Positions 23,474 through 34,558 of a stretch of DNA of 64,000 bases are shown here, one piece after another. Within the stretch, counting starts at the first letter, position 1, and every line of letters starts with the position of its first letter. A program made the position numbers and the translations under genes. The notes beneath the pieces were generated by a model. It did not search any database. It had not been told where the DNA came from and worked only from the letters and a program-made list of their open reading frames with translations. This stretch comes from Monilinia fructicola (Eukaryota; Ascomycota; Leotiomycetes; Helotiales; Sclerotiniaceae), in contig VICG01000002.1 of assembly GCA_008692225.1 (NCBI GenBank), positions 3,553,501 through 3,617,500 of the forward strand, read 5' to 3'.

Positions 23474-25703
23474 TTACATAGCTTTTCTTTCAAACCACTC
23501 CTTTGACCTTTCTGGCCCGACTATCTATCATTCAACATTTCCATTCTCTTGACTGCCAATTTTACATACAGAGGATCACTGAGATCCAATCAAACATGAA
23601 CCCTTAAATACATAGTCTACCTCAATCCTGCCTTCAACTGCACTATGATACAGCCCGAAATGCGTTTGCTATCTAGTAATCTTGACAAATGTGACTTGCA
23701 AAATTAGTTGTCTTGTGTTGCTGGGACTGATTCCTATAGGGAGTGTAGTCTGGAAGCCTAGGCGTTTTAATCCATGCCCTTTCAGAAATGAAGGCTTCCC
23801 GCTTGGACAAGAGGAGAGAATACTAAACATACTGGAATCTGCCAGGACTTAAAAATAGGAACCACAAAAAGCTACAGTACTACACCAGGGACGACTTTTC
23901 AATTAGCCCAATACACAAAATATTGGATGTCACAACATCTTGGCGACGTGAATGGCTAACTAATATGGTGAGGCCAGAAGTTAGCTGAAAGACTTTGTGC
24001 CAGGTGTTTGTGTTTGCAGCTTCTATAATCCCGATGAGCTGAATTAGTCCAGGGGAGCATATATCAAATGAGCCGAATTATCCGCAAGTCCTGTTTCGAA
24101 TCGCACTAGCTGTCAGAATTTTCATCTGCAGAATCCATACACATGTTGTTTTACCAAGCCAACAAAAATGCAAGAATGCCAATATGGGAATCACTTGTAT
24201 GGAATCTAAGCTACCACCGCTTCAGAAATCTAGGATATTCCAGCCCAGTCTACTTCATCCACCTGTAGCTAAGAGCCATAGACCACCATCTTCAAAGAAG
24301 CGTAAGCGTTCCCTACTCGGTTTCTCGTGTCAACAAGCAGATGGCAGGTCTACGTCACAGGTTGGGTGACTTCCAGTGCTTACTAGTGCAAGCACAGCTG
24401 GAAATTCAAAGAGGGCAAGGCCCTTTGCAATTAACAGTGGTGGTCAAACAAAGAAGCATGTACCAGTCACTTCCAGATTAGCAAGCCTTTAAATGAAGAC
24501 TGGAGTCCTAACATAGAATTAAATCAGGTTGCAGAACTACACGAAATGAAAGAGGACATCTGGATCATTAGACCAACACCCATAAGCTCATCAAAAGAAG
24601 CTCAGATAGGGCCAATGTAAATCGGTACGAGGTGGATAATTCCCAATAGGCATTATCTGCACCCTCACTACATAGTGCAATGTGCCATGGCAAACCTCAC
24701 CTAATAAAGCTGCCAGGAAGATTGAAGAGGCTAAGAACGGATGAAACCTCGATGGTTATCCTCTAGAACCAGCCTCTGGATGCGTTTCAGATATGGACCC
24801 AAAGGAGATGAAGAGAAAGTAGATTATATTCTAACGCCTAGTAAGATCACAAATGAGGAGGGATATAACTGTATCATGGTAAGATTCAACAAAACCAAAG
24901 CAAGGTGATGCAATATCTCATCTAATTTAGCTCAGCTCAAAATCCCCCAGTTACCTAAGTCTAGTCAGGCGTCAGTTATTTGTTGAAAAGTTGCTAAAAC
25001 TAATAATGTTCAATCATTGAATAATGGCAATAAAGTCTGGCATCATATAGGTGAATCAAATTGCCTGATGATACTTCATTGCGTAGGGGGGCATGGATCT
25101 TAGCTGGAATATGAATAATGAACTAGTTGCGTGATGCGGTCGAATATGAACGAGAAAAAAGTGTCTAGTTGGTATATTTGAGCACCAAATTCGACAGCTG
25201 TCTTGATACCATAAACTAGTGCTTTGAGATGACCATGGTTTCATTCTATAGAATGCAATTTCCATGAATTAATCAAGTTTAGGATGGTAAATCAGATGGT
25301 CACAACTATAGTCTCCTTCCTACCTTGCTCTTATTCTCTAAAAAGAGCGAAAACACCCTAATATCTTGACGTTAACCTTGCTCACTATGCGTTTCACTCT
25401 TAGTATCCAACGCAAGAACAAATATTATTTCCTTGCTTTGTTCATATTAATCAGTGGACATACCTATATCAAAGTCTAATGTTGTATTGAGTGCAAGGCT
25501 ACCTGCTCTCAACCTAGAAAGCCGTATAATGCCACGCTAGCTAGCCGAGTCTTCCCAAATTTCATGGTCGCTCGAATAAATATCTTTTTACGCTGCGTTC
25601 AACAAACCGCACCCCAGTCTCCCCAGTTCACCTGCCTTAACTTTGATATAGATACACAAAAGTTTTACCGGTCTCTGCCACAAGAGATTAAATCCCGGTA
25701 ATC
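23474..25703. other. AT-rich spacer, no gene seen
   Basis: About 2.2 kb without a credible gene. A 61-codon ORF at 24184-24369 is Lys/Arg/Pro-rich but has no context. It precedes the second lineage-specific gene family. Confidence 0.5.
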
Positions 25704-27074
25704 ATGAATAATATCATACCGAAGAAGGCACTCGCCGTTGCAAGGGATCTGTAAGTGGTCAGAAACCATTCATGATTTGGTGACATATCTACCAAGAGTT
25801 TCAAACCTGTGAAAAGAATGGTGGACCATGATGTAACGGAGGCTAACATTATTTCTTATTTTAGTGGCACTAAGGGAGACCAGAGATCTTCGAAACTAAT
25901 CACCATACAGTCATCCTTTTCAAGAACTGGCAAGGAGAAGATTAGCTCTATGAAAGCATCGGAAGAAACTGTTTTCGAGAAACTCCCCCTCATTCGCTCA
26001 TTGTTTGAGTTGAATCGCAAGGGAACGTTCAAAAAGAACAATAATCAAATCCTCTACGATTCAAAATATACCAATACAGAGAAGCCTGCCATTAAAACCG
26101 TACCCGGAAGAACTCTCTATGTTCAAGACTTGATCCAATCAAAGTTCACTCAATATCGCGAGGGGTATGATGAGATTTCAAAATGGAATCTCAAAACGCT
26201 TTGGACTTTGATGAATTGTCTCGTACGATTCCTAGACGGAAAACCTTTACATCCAGACTCCAGAGTTGGGCGTTCGGAGAAGTTTTGGCAAAAAGAGTGG
26301 GAATGCATTGAAGTATTGGCAACTTATTTTGGAAATACGGAGATAAAAGACCAGGCTATGCGCAGCGCACTGATTTTATACATGCGACAAGTCCCTGCAA
26401 TAATGCCTGCACACTCAAGACGTAGATTGGATAAGGGTGAGGAGACCATTATTAGACCGAATATACCTGAGATGCAAACAGTCAAGAATTCATATATTCA
26501 TGGCTTGGCGACCGAATACAACATTCTCTCTCCACCAAAGCCAAAGAGAAAATCTTACTCAACACCTATTATACAGCAATTGAAGAAGACCAAGTTAACT
26601 CCACCAGAGACAAAAAGGACGACTCAATCGACCCCTTCTCTTCAGAACTCCCCACCTATCCCAAGCCATGCGTATATCCAACTCAATGAATCGTATCCGG
26701 GTTTTCTTCATGTAAATATAAAGACTGCATTGAAAGGTTCATCATTAGTCGGCCAACTTTTGCAGGATTTATACTCGGGAACCTTCGCTACTGAAGAACT
26801 GTCAAAGTTCGTTGGGAAGGATCGTGATGGAAAACCTACACTTCTTTGGGATGAGGTACTGAAGCATTTCAGCAAGCCTGGAAGCACGGCCGAGGGTATG
26901 TTATCATGGAGTGAGGATGAACGTTGGGTGCCACTGGTGATGTTCATTGAGCGGTGCCAGGTGAAACGAGCTTTGTGGGAAGTTTGGGATGAATGGGATC
27001 TGGAGCTTGCTAGGTGCTTTGACGCCTTTGTGAAGGCTAGCTTTTGTGCATCTGAGGTTAGGAATGGGAAGTGA
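25704..27074 (+). CDS. Unknown protein, accessory family 2 member A
   Basis: Exons 25704-25750 and 25799-27074 with a 48-bp intron give 440 aa, beginning MNNIIPKKALAVARDL. I recognise no named domain. Block A, residues about 120-200, has LWTLMNCLVRFLDGKPLHP and ECIEVLATYFGN. A basic Pro-rich linker (SPPKPKRKS, QLKKTKLTPP) may be a nuclear localisation signal. Block B, about 295-365, runs AYIQLNESYPGFLHV, LVGQLLQDL, KFVGKDRDGKPTLLWDEVL. A Trp-rich end (ERWVPLVMFIERC, ALWEVWDEWDLELARCFDAF) follows. Blocks A and B recur in the broken copy at 28.2-29.0 kb and, more weakly, in the gene at 31.4 kb. The acceptor chosen (CAAGAG) is the only one that keeps frame. Confidence 0.72.
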
Positions 27075-28199
27075 GGATTGGGTTGTGTCATTGCTGCTTT
27101 GAAGGAGGAATGCTAAAAGGACTCAGAGAGAGTTGTTCATAGTCATACTCATCCGATCACAGTCAATCTGACTGGAGTGATGTCTGGCACATTGAAATGT
27201 ATAATAACAGAACAAAATGCAGATGACATTGAAAAGCTTAATCACTTTAAAGATCGCCCTCCCATTCTCGTCTTGTCTATTAGCAAGCTCAAATTAAACA
27301 AAGTCTGACTCTAGAACAATAGAATTAGAAGAAAAGCTAAACAATAGTGTTCATACAAAGCTTACTAGATATACAGGAAAGAGGATGTCTATAATACTCA
27401 TCTTGTCTAGGGAGTATATACATCTATCAAAGTCCAGTAATTTTCCCATGAAGTTATATGAATAGTCGGATAGTGTCTATAGAAGTACTACAAGAAGTTG
27501 CATTGCCTAAAATAATTACATGATACCGGTCCTGTCTTGTGGCTGTGTAAAGATATCAAATTCAAAGCCTACAAAGTGCATAAAGTTAGTCGTCGAACAG
27601 TGTATATAGAAATATTGTTGCATATTCATCACCAGGAGAATAGTTATCCGCTCCATCTTAACTAATGAGCACCTATAATCATCAAAGTCTCAATATGGCA
27701 AGATATAAGAGTACCTAGGTATGAGTAGCATTTTAGTATTAAAGAAAAGTTCTCAGATGTCTAACACCAAAAGAAGGTATGATTGGTCACAAATCCGAAC
27801 ACTTTGGTTGTTAGAAAAAGACTGGGCTATCGCATATATGGAAAAGAGCGCCCAGTGGTAATAAATAAGACCAAATACTCACTACCCACTACCTAGTTAA
27901 CATAAGCTCGACCCTCCACACACCCTTTTGAGAAGGCTTCTTAATCACAGCACCTGGAATTTGATTGAACAGATAGATGGCGTTGACACCAGATGGGTCA
28001 GTTCATGAGTAAGCTCAACTGCTTGGCTGTATTGATTTAAGAAGCTGATGCGGCCAATAGAAGTCCTGGTATAGATCAGAGATCTAGAATTTTAATCATC
28101 CAGCACTATCGTATGAATCCAGAGAGAAAATAACCACGATACATAAAAGCATTAGAGAGCACCATATTTGAACATCTACCCCTTCTGACTTCCATATTC
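27075..28199. other. AT-rich spacer
   Basis: Spacer of 1.1 kb between the two family 2 loci. It contains one TACCTAGGTA palindrome at 27712-27721 and no credible ORF. Confidence 0.5.
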
Positions 28200-28964
28200 A
28201 ATGTGAAAAGGCTCGAGCAATTTGACAAACAGAATGTCATCTGCTACGATCCGGAAAATACAACCAAAGCTCAAAGATGGCAAGAAGAGATTGTATACAT
28301 GAAGGAATTAGTTACCAGGATGGGAGGAATTGCTGATTGGCCAGACGACCGCCTGTGGACATATACTCACTGCTCATGTGGTTCTTGAGCAAGATGCTAC
28401 TCCCATACACCTCTTATATTATGGGTAGGGTTGAGGATATCGAAAAAATGTGGCTGCTTGCGAAACATCTCGGTGCGAAAGAGGAGACGATGGCACATCT
28501 GCGCCAGAATCTGTGCTCGTTCATGAATACCAGTCGTGCACCGCCCCCAGTCGACAAAGAAGAGAACGCCAAGAAGAAAAGAAAGATGCTAAACATCCCA
28601 AGGAGCGGAAAAAACAATTAAAACGTCAAGGTCGACCATTAATTCAAATGGCGACACAAATTCTCCTAGAGGGAAGCACAAGATCAAGCCAACTAGCTGC
28701 TAGAAGGAAAAATCACAGTCGAGACCAGAGACGGCGTATATCCGGTTGAACAAACCTTCATACCATTACTATCTTGTGGAGATGAAAGATATCAAACATG
28801 CTTCAGAATTCCTGGATGCACTCCTCGAATCTCCTTGCAAAGGGAATCTGGTTGGAAAAGACATTGAGAATACACCGAAGTTGTGGGATCAAGTCATCAC
28901 TTATCATAAGAATATAGACTATGGAAGTATTATGAACATAGCTGCAGAGAGGATGAACTCCTGA
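28200..28964 (+). pseudogene. Broken paralogue of the 25.7 kb gene (family 2)
   Basis: Three frames in succession match the 25704-27074 protein in the same order. First, 28203-28370 reads YDPENTTKAQRWQEE...DDRLWTY. Next, 28350-28620 in another frame reads LLMWFLSKMLLPY...VEDIEKMWLLAKHLGA, paralleling ECIEVLATYFGN. After a gap, 28727-28964 reads AYIRLNKPSYHYYLVEM...FLDALLE...KLWDQVI, paralleling AYIQLNESYPGFLHV and LLWDEVL. No start codon is usable, since the first ATG is followed at once by TGA. The frames need at least two shifts. A real pseudogene is likeliest; given the indel problem elsewhere in the window, an intact gene with consensus errors cannot be excluded. Confidence 0.62.
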
Positions 28965-30083
28965 CAGGAAGATGAGCGTTCGGCCCCGGTCACGATGTAT
29001 TCAAAGAGCATCCAGGGAGGAGAATACTTGTGAGATGAGTGGGGGCTGAGAGATAATCATCGTGCATCGTGGCTTGATAAATTTGTGGAGCCTAGTGTAT
29101 AGATTGGTTTTCTCAGAGCTGTCCATCGATTGTAGACATGTGCTATCTTATTATTAGCATGCTTATAAGTTTTAGCACTCGAGTTGCTTGTTTCCAATTC
29201 CACATACCAATCCTTTAGAGATATTATGAAGGAAGTGTGAGTCAGGGAGAAGTGATCATGAGGTGTGGAATGATATCAGTACACCTATAGCTAGTCTTGA
29301 TCTCCAACGAGTTCTAATGCTTTAACCTTTAAATAACAGCGTAGTTTCAAATTTTCACATCAAGCAAGGTAACCTTCTTATAATAAGTTCTCATAATTTG
29401 CCAAATTGTGTTGAAGCCGCAGGAGTGGTGGGTAGAATTACCCAGTACCTAAGGTTACCTAGGTAGTTACAATAAGCTTTAAGCTTAGGGTTACGTCATG
29501 ATGACTAATCTGAGCGGCACTCACTAGCTTCCTAACTCAAACTTCACCTCACCTCATTGTCAATTTCAACCAAAGACGATAAGTCATAGCCCTTCACCTC
29601 CAAACCCAGGATAATCAACCATAGCCTCTGATTTCCGCTTCTTATGCTGACTGAGAGAGGTACTGATATTGAAGTCAAAGAGATAGAAACCGAAAACAAA
29701 CCCTTAAACTAAGTCTCGAGTACATGTGCAGAGGTAGAAAAACGTTTGGATTTTGAATAGCATCTTGCTATATCACCCTTCCTATCAATCAGAGAGAAAA
29801 TATCTAAGATATGCAAATATGCCTGCTGCAGTGATAGCACACATAATGACTCCTAGAGCTAGTTGCCTGCTCCTTCACTGAGTTGATGGAAAACCAATTC
29901 TGATCCATCAATACGCCAAACACTCGCCATTTGTGCCCTTATTGGCTTGTATCTCCAGTCCACTCTAGAGGATGTCCTAATTCAGTTTGATGTCTTCCAT
30001 CTGCGAACGCAGTTGCGCTTCGTAGCTTTAGTAGAACACATCAGTAACTTGCACAGTTCGTGCCAAGGGAAAGGATTAACATG
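28965..30083. other. Intergenic with a small dispersed repeat
   Basis: No gene was seen. One TACCTAGGTA palindrome lies at 29456-29465. A segment at about 29530-29585 (ACTCAAACTTCACCTCA followed by TCAATTTCAACCAAAGA) recurs in diverged form near 45028-45075, so a short dispersed repeat or shared promoter fragment may be present. Confidence 0.45.
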
Positions 30084-30683
30084 TTACCTTGATCCCATCT
30101 CCTGACCCTCTTCGTTTTCGGATGCTCTCATGGCGCTTCCAGATTGTTGATCGATAGTTGCATTGCCATTTCTAGCTGCTCGCTCCCTTGCTTTCCGTAG
30201 CTTATGTTCTTTTCTGCACTTTCGCTTTGTTTCCTTTCGTGCAGCATTAACAGCTGCTGGAATATCCTCGGCGCTGTAGAGTCCTGAAGCTATCTGTCTC
30301 TTCTCCTCTTCTTTCCATCGACGCCTGTCCTTTCTTGCCCCTGTTGAGTAGCTGAGCTTCTTTTTGGGAATTGTCGCATTCTGTGTCATTTGTGCGTCCA
30401 TTTTGTGGCTGCCGCTGGTCATTTGATTATCGGTTATTTGCAAATTGGTGTTGGCAAAGCTGATATCAGAGACTAGGAAGTTTCATCAGCTCAATAATCC
30501 TGACTGCAGGCAGCTATTGGTAGCTATTGACTTACCATTTGAAAGCTTTGTCTGCTCAGTGTCTCGCAAGTTTGATTTTTTAGCCTCATTTTCTACACCA
30601 GCATGCAAATCATGATGTATGGAATTAATTGTAAGGTCACCTAATCGTATGATGAAACACTTTTCCTGATCATTCTGTGCCAT
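30084..30683 (-). CDS. Unknown Lys/Arg-rich small protein
   Basis: Exons 30683-30536 and 30472-30084 with a 63-bp intron give 178 aa. The N-terminal third is polar. The C-terminal part is a very basic helix-like stretch (KKKLSYSTGARKDRRRWK, KETKRKCRKEHKLRKARER), which would suit nucleic-acid binding or nuclear location. No known fold is recognised and it is not a leucine zipper: the heptads lack leucines. The stop codon TAA overlaps a possible donor (AAG then GTAACATG), so a further 3' exon is possible. It faces away from the family 2 gene at 31438, with a 754-bp divergent spacer. Confidence 0.55.
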
Positions 30684-31437
30684 ATTGTTGTTGTGAATTC
30701 GGTTTTCTACGCTGTGTTATTGTTCTGTTACGTGGTAGCTCTGAACAAAAAGTTGAATAGGCATGTGAAATTATAAAAGCTCAAGACAGGTACTGGAGCA
30801 TAGCGAATACTCTCAGCCACTCAGAGCATTATCATGTGATATCATATGTAGATCGGCTATCTACTTAATCCAAAACAAGCACTGTTCCTTCATCAAAGCA
30901 TCTCGAGGTACTTGCTGTTGGCTTAACCGTCTCTAACACAACTTTCGCAAGACCTTGCGAATAAACCGTGACATCCTGTGAAGAGATGCTTTCGATACAC
31001 TATTTTTTTGTCATTTTTGAGGTCAAGCAAAGCCCTTAATTATAATGCTTCAAGATATTATGTCGAGATAGATATTTTTTGAGTACCAGTATCTCATAGT
31101 TTTGGAAACAATAATGTGGGGCAATTCGAGCACCCCCAGGTACTTGGTGAATGTTTTCCTCGACCCAATAGAGATACTCTATCCATTTGGTAGCCTCGTT
31201 ACGCACAGTAGGAGATTCACCGTAGTGTAACTCATCTAACATGAGAAGTTTACGCTGACAAATTATTTTCAATGTAAGATTTTACTTTGTTTATATCTTG
31301 ATTGTACACGAAAGTTTCTCTTAAATACACAACTTTCGAGCTTCGCGTATTTTGACGCGCTTTTATCCACCTTCTACTCATTAATACATTATAAAAAGAC
31401 TACTTGCACTACTACCAGTAGTTTCATAGAATCAGTT
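30684..31437. promoter_or_regulatory. Divergent intergenic promoter region
   Basis: AT-rich region between the 30084-30683 gene (-) and the 31438 gene (+). The ORF at 31036-31272 on the minus strand has no supporting feature. No TATA box could be assigned with confidence. Confidence 0.4.
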
Positions 31438-33072
31438 ATGCCTTCATCAGTCGAAACGTCTCTTTCCTCGTGTCTGAAGGATAGACTTGAGGATTTATGG
31501 GATAAAATGCCAGAGAATGATGGTGATATCGAGGAATCGATCAAAGATCGCCTGGAAAGACAGGTGGGAAGGTTGGAAAAGACAATTTTGACCATATGGG
31601 AGCGAGAAGAGGTCAGGGATGACAAATTTTTTTGTCCTAGAACATCATGAGGATCCCACGAAGCCTATTAATACTGAGAGACAGCCGTCAATCGCCATGT
31701 CTAGCACCAAAAGCCTTCTCAACAACTGCATTGTATTTTCCAATGTATTCGAGCGCAAGGCGTTGGATGCCGGTTTTGACAGATATGATATGGTTGGCTA
31801 TGCTCCATCTGCGCACAACATCAGAGACGCTGAGTTTGCAGTCAAGGAAAAATGCATCTATCTCAACGAACTAATGCAATGCTCCTTTATCATTGAACGC
31901 GATGGCTACAATGCTATTTCAATGCTTGGACTACCGCAAATTATCCTCCTTCTCAATCTCTGGCATAAATTGATCACTAGAAACAAGTTCTCATTGACTT
32001 GTACACCGGAGCAACGACAACAAACTATGAATGTTGCTGCATTCTTTGGAGCAAGCGCCAGATCATTGAATCGTGCTGCCGCAAGATATAAGCTTCAAGT
32101 ACCAGGAAAACATAGCAGCACCTCCATAGCGGACAGTAAAAACGACGAATCTGAAGCGCCAGAAACACTTGGAATCAACCACGTTGATGAGAGTAGTACA
32201 CGGAATGTACACGGTGACAATGAAGGAGGAATTGATGATGGCGATGATGCTCCTTCCAATTCTCTGGCAACTAGTCTGTAGGTACTGCATTCCCTCTAAA
32301 TGAACAGTCTGCGAATGTATACTTGCTGATACTACCTATTATTAGAGGCAAACCCAGTGGTAGTCGCTCCCGAAACCACGTACCAACACCAATTTTATTG
32401 GTTCCAAGCGTTGGCATTGCAGAAGCCATGAAATACGTTATCATAATGAGGAAGTGGTTTCCAGCGGAGATTGAAGAGAGGCTTGCGGCCGGAAATTGGG
32501 AGAAGGTCTACACCCCATCGTATGTCAGATGCTGGCAGACAACCCTTGTTGAGGCGGCACCTCGCCTTTTAGGAATCTTCACGGCAATAAAGGACAGTTG
32601 CAACAGTGACGTTGGTGAGGCCCATGTCTGGGATCCCACTGTTAGCAAAACGGAAAAGCCCTACTGTCTGTACCCGCAGTTGTTCCATGATGAAGTGGCA
32701 TCTGATTTCTTCAACGAATGGCCTGGTTATAACGAGGATATGGATGGCTACATTCAGGGCCGTCCAAACGGTTCAGACATCCTTTGGCTAGCAGTTCAAT
32801 TCTGGATCCGCTTTGCGGATACGGATGGGGTTGGCGATCCACCCCTGCGTACCAGAGAGGAACTGGCATTGAAGTCAGAGGTGGTATACGCCATGGGCAA
32901 GTGTCTTGGGGCTTCTTGGGTACTACTAAGACGCTTCGAAGCTACATGGGGTCGAAAGATGAAGAGCGATGACCCAAACAATGCAAAGAGAAAGGGGCCT
33001 CACGGCTTTCACGGGTCTGGCTACTATAAGAATAAGCGGGGACCCACGGATCCATTGAGATATGGTAGATAA
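31438..33072 (+). CDS. Unknown protein, accessory family 2 distant member
   Basis: Exons 31438-32277 and 32346-33072 with a 68-bp intron give 521 aa if one T is removed from the T7 run at 31627-31633. Uncorrected, the first 61 codons are cut from the rest. The N-terminus is a charged helix (CLKDRLEDLWDKMPE, RLERQVGRLEKTI). A block at about 150-210 (LPQIILLLNLWHKL, MNVAAFFGASARSLNRAAARY) and another near the C-terminus (ILWLAVQFWIRFAD, VVYAMGKCLGASWVLLRRF) both resemble block A of the 25.7 kb protein by eye. Between them lie an acidic disordered linker and a segment like its block B (AEAMKYVIIMRKWFP, VRCWQTTLVEAAPRLL). The end is basic (KRKGPHGFHGSGYYKNKRG). No function is known. The family link is an inference from pattern, not from alignment statistics. 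Confidence 0.65.
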
Positions 33073-34558
33073 GGGGGGCAACTGGCTACTGGGGAGGCTA
33101 AAGGTGGAGAGGCCACAAATAGTCAACACCATTATAGATATAGTTGTTATCTTGTCTGAGTAGACGTTTCTAACTTTTTATGAGATTATAATGTATTACT
33201 TCCTTTGGATTGCTTATCTATCTCGTCGATGACGTTCAAGACCAGTCCTCATAAGATCATAATACCTGCGAACAGTCCATGCAGGTGCTTACTGTTAGAA
33301 GCCTTTGGGCTTAGTAACTTTTACTTTCGACTTCTATTAATGGCTATGAAGATTCTGTACAAACTTTTAGCGCTACTATTCTTAATCATCAATCAGACAA
33401 TGTGTTCTTGAGCTATATCATCTAATACTTGTAGGATTGAGAAATTATATCGTGTTCCTTCTTTAAATATGATTTGTTTCTCTTCGTCGAACTTTTCTCC
33501 AGATTGTTCTCAGATAACCAGGTCAGAAAGTATATTTTGGCTACATCATCTAATGAATAGATTAGATTATTCCAATTATTTTAAAAATAGTTCATATCTT
33601 CGTAGTACTTGATATCTGATTATTCTCTAATAACCGAGTTCAGAAGTTACATTTCGGCTATATTATTTGATGCTTAGAGATATAATGGTTTATATTGTTC
33701 TAGTTCTTTAAGAAATAGTCTATATCTTATCAGACACCTATTTCTCTAATATTCTATGTCGATTCACTCTGATTAGAGCCTACCTAGGTACTTTTCATTA
33801 CTTACCTAGGTATAGATATTTCCACCCGAAATTCTACCTGTAGGGATAATTAGTCATGTGACGCGCCAACGACCTATTCTCGCTGAGGATATGAGGTATA
33901 AGAGATCCTATTCAATCTTTTAAAGCTATCTTGGTATGCATGTTTCGGGCTTCATGGGTTTCGTCTCACGCGATTGTTTCATATTGGAGGAATAGGTACT
34001 TGATCATATGATGACACACTGTCACAAGGTACTGGTGGTATTGATCCCTTGACATAGTTCTCTCATTTGGTTATTCATTTTTGAAGCTATCTATTTACAT
34101 TCCTTGGAAGCATTTGTTATCAGTCCCTGTATCTATACTATGATTAACACCTAAAAGGATTGTCGCTGCTTATTGAAGACAATAGATATCAAAGTACTCC
34201 ATGGTTTCCTGCAAACACTTTAGACGAGACCCGGCCCCTCTTCTTGATTCATTCATGCAGTCAAAGCTATGGATGCTTCTGATACATATTTTGAAAGCGG
34301 AATGGATTCATGGGGCGAGAGCTACAGAGTTTGATTCTATTCATGGGCCTATCGTATAAGCGCCCTCCACTTATATCAATCGAACAATTAGTCTTTGTAC
34401 ACCAAAATATACCATCTTGGGCAGAGCAACTAAGACTAGTCAAATCAGCGGGCAGGAAATTATCACAATTGTGTCTAGCATTCTGGCTACTCCGTTAACA
34501 TGTCCAAATCTGTCACCAACACCCGCAACTCGTACCACTAGTCGTTCTACGTTATCGA
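33073..34558. other. AT-rich spacer with diverged tandem repeats
   Basis: No gene was seen. It contains the tandem array described at 33415-33760 and two TACCTAGGTA palindromes at 33781-33790 and 33803-33812. The 62-codon ORF at 34310-34498 has no coding character. Confidence 0.5.
33415..33760. repeat. Three diverged tandem units of about 115-130 bp
   Basis: Each unit starts with a variant of GGCTACATCATCTAATGA, continues through an AATTATTTT/GTTC-ATATCTT stretch and ends with a variant of TCTCTAATAACCGAGTTCAGA. Units begin near 33415, 33539 and 33656. Differences are mainly C/T and G/A, so the array is old or RIP-affected. Confidence 0.55.
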
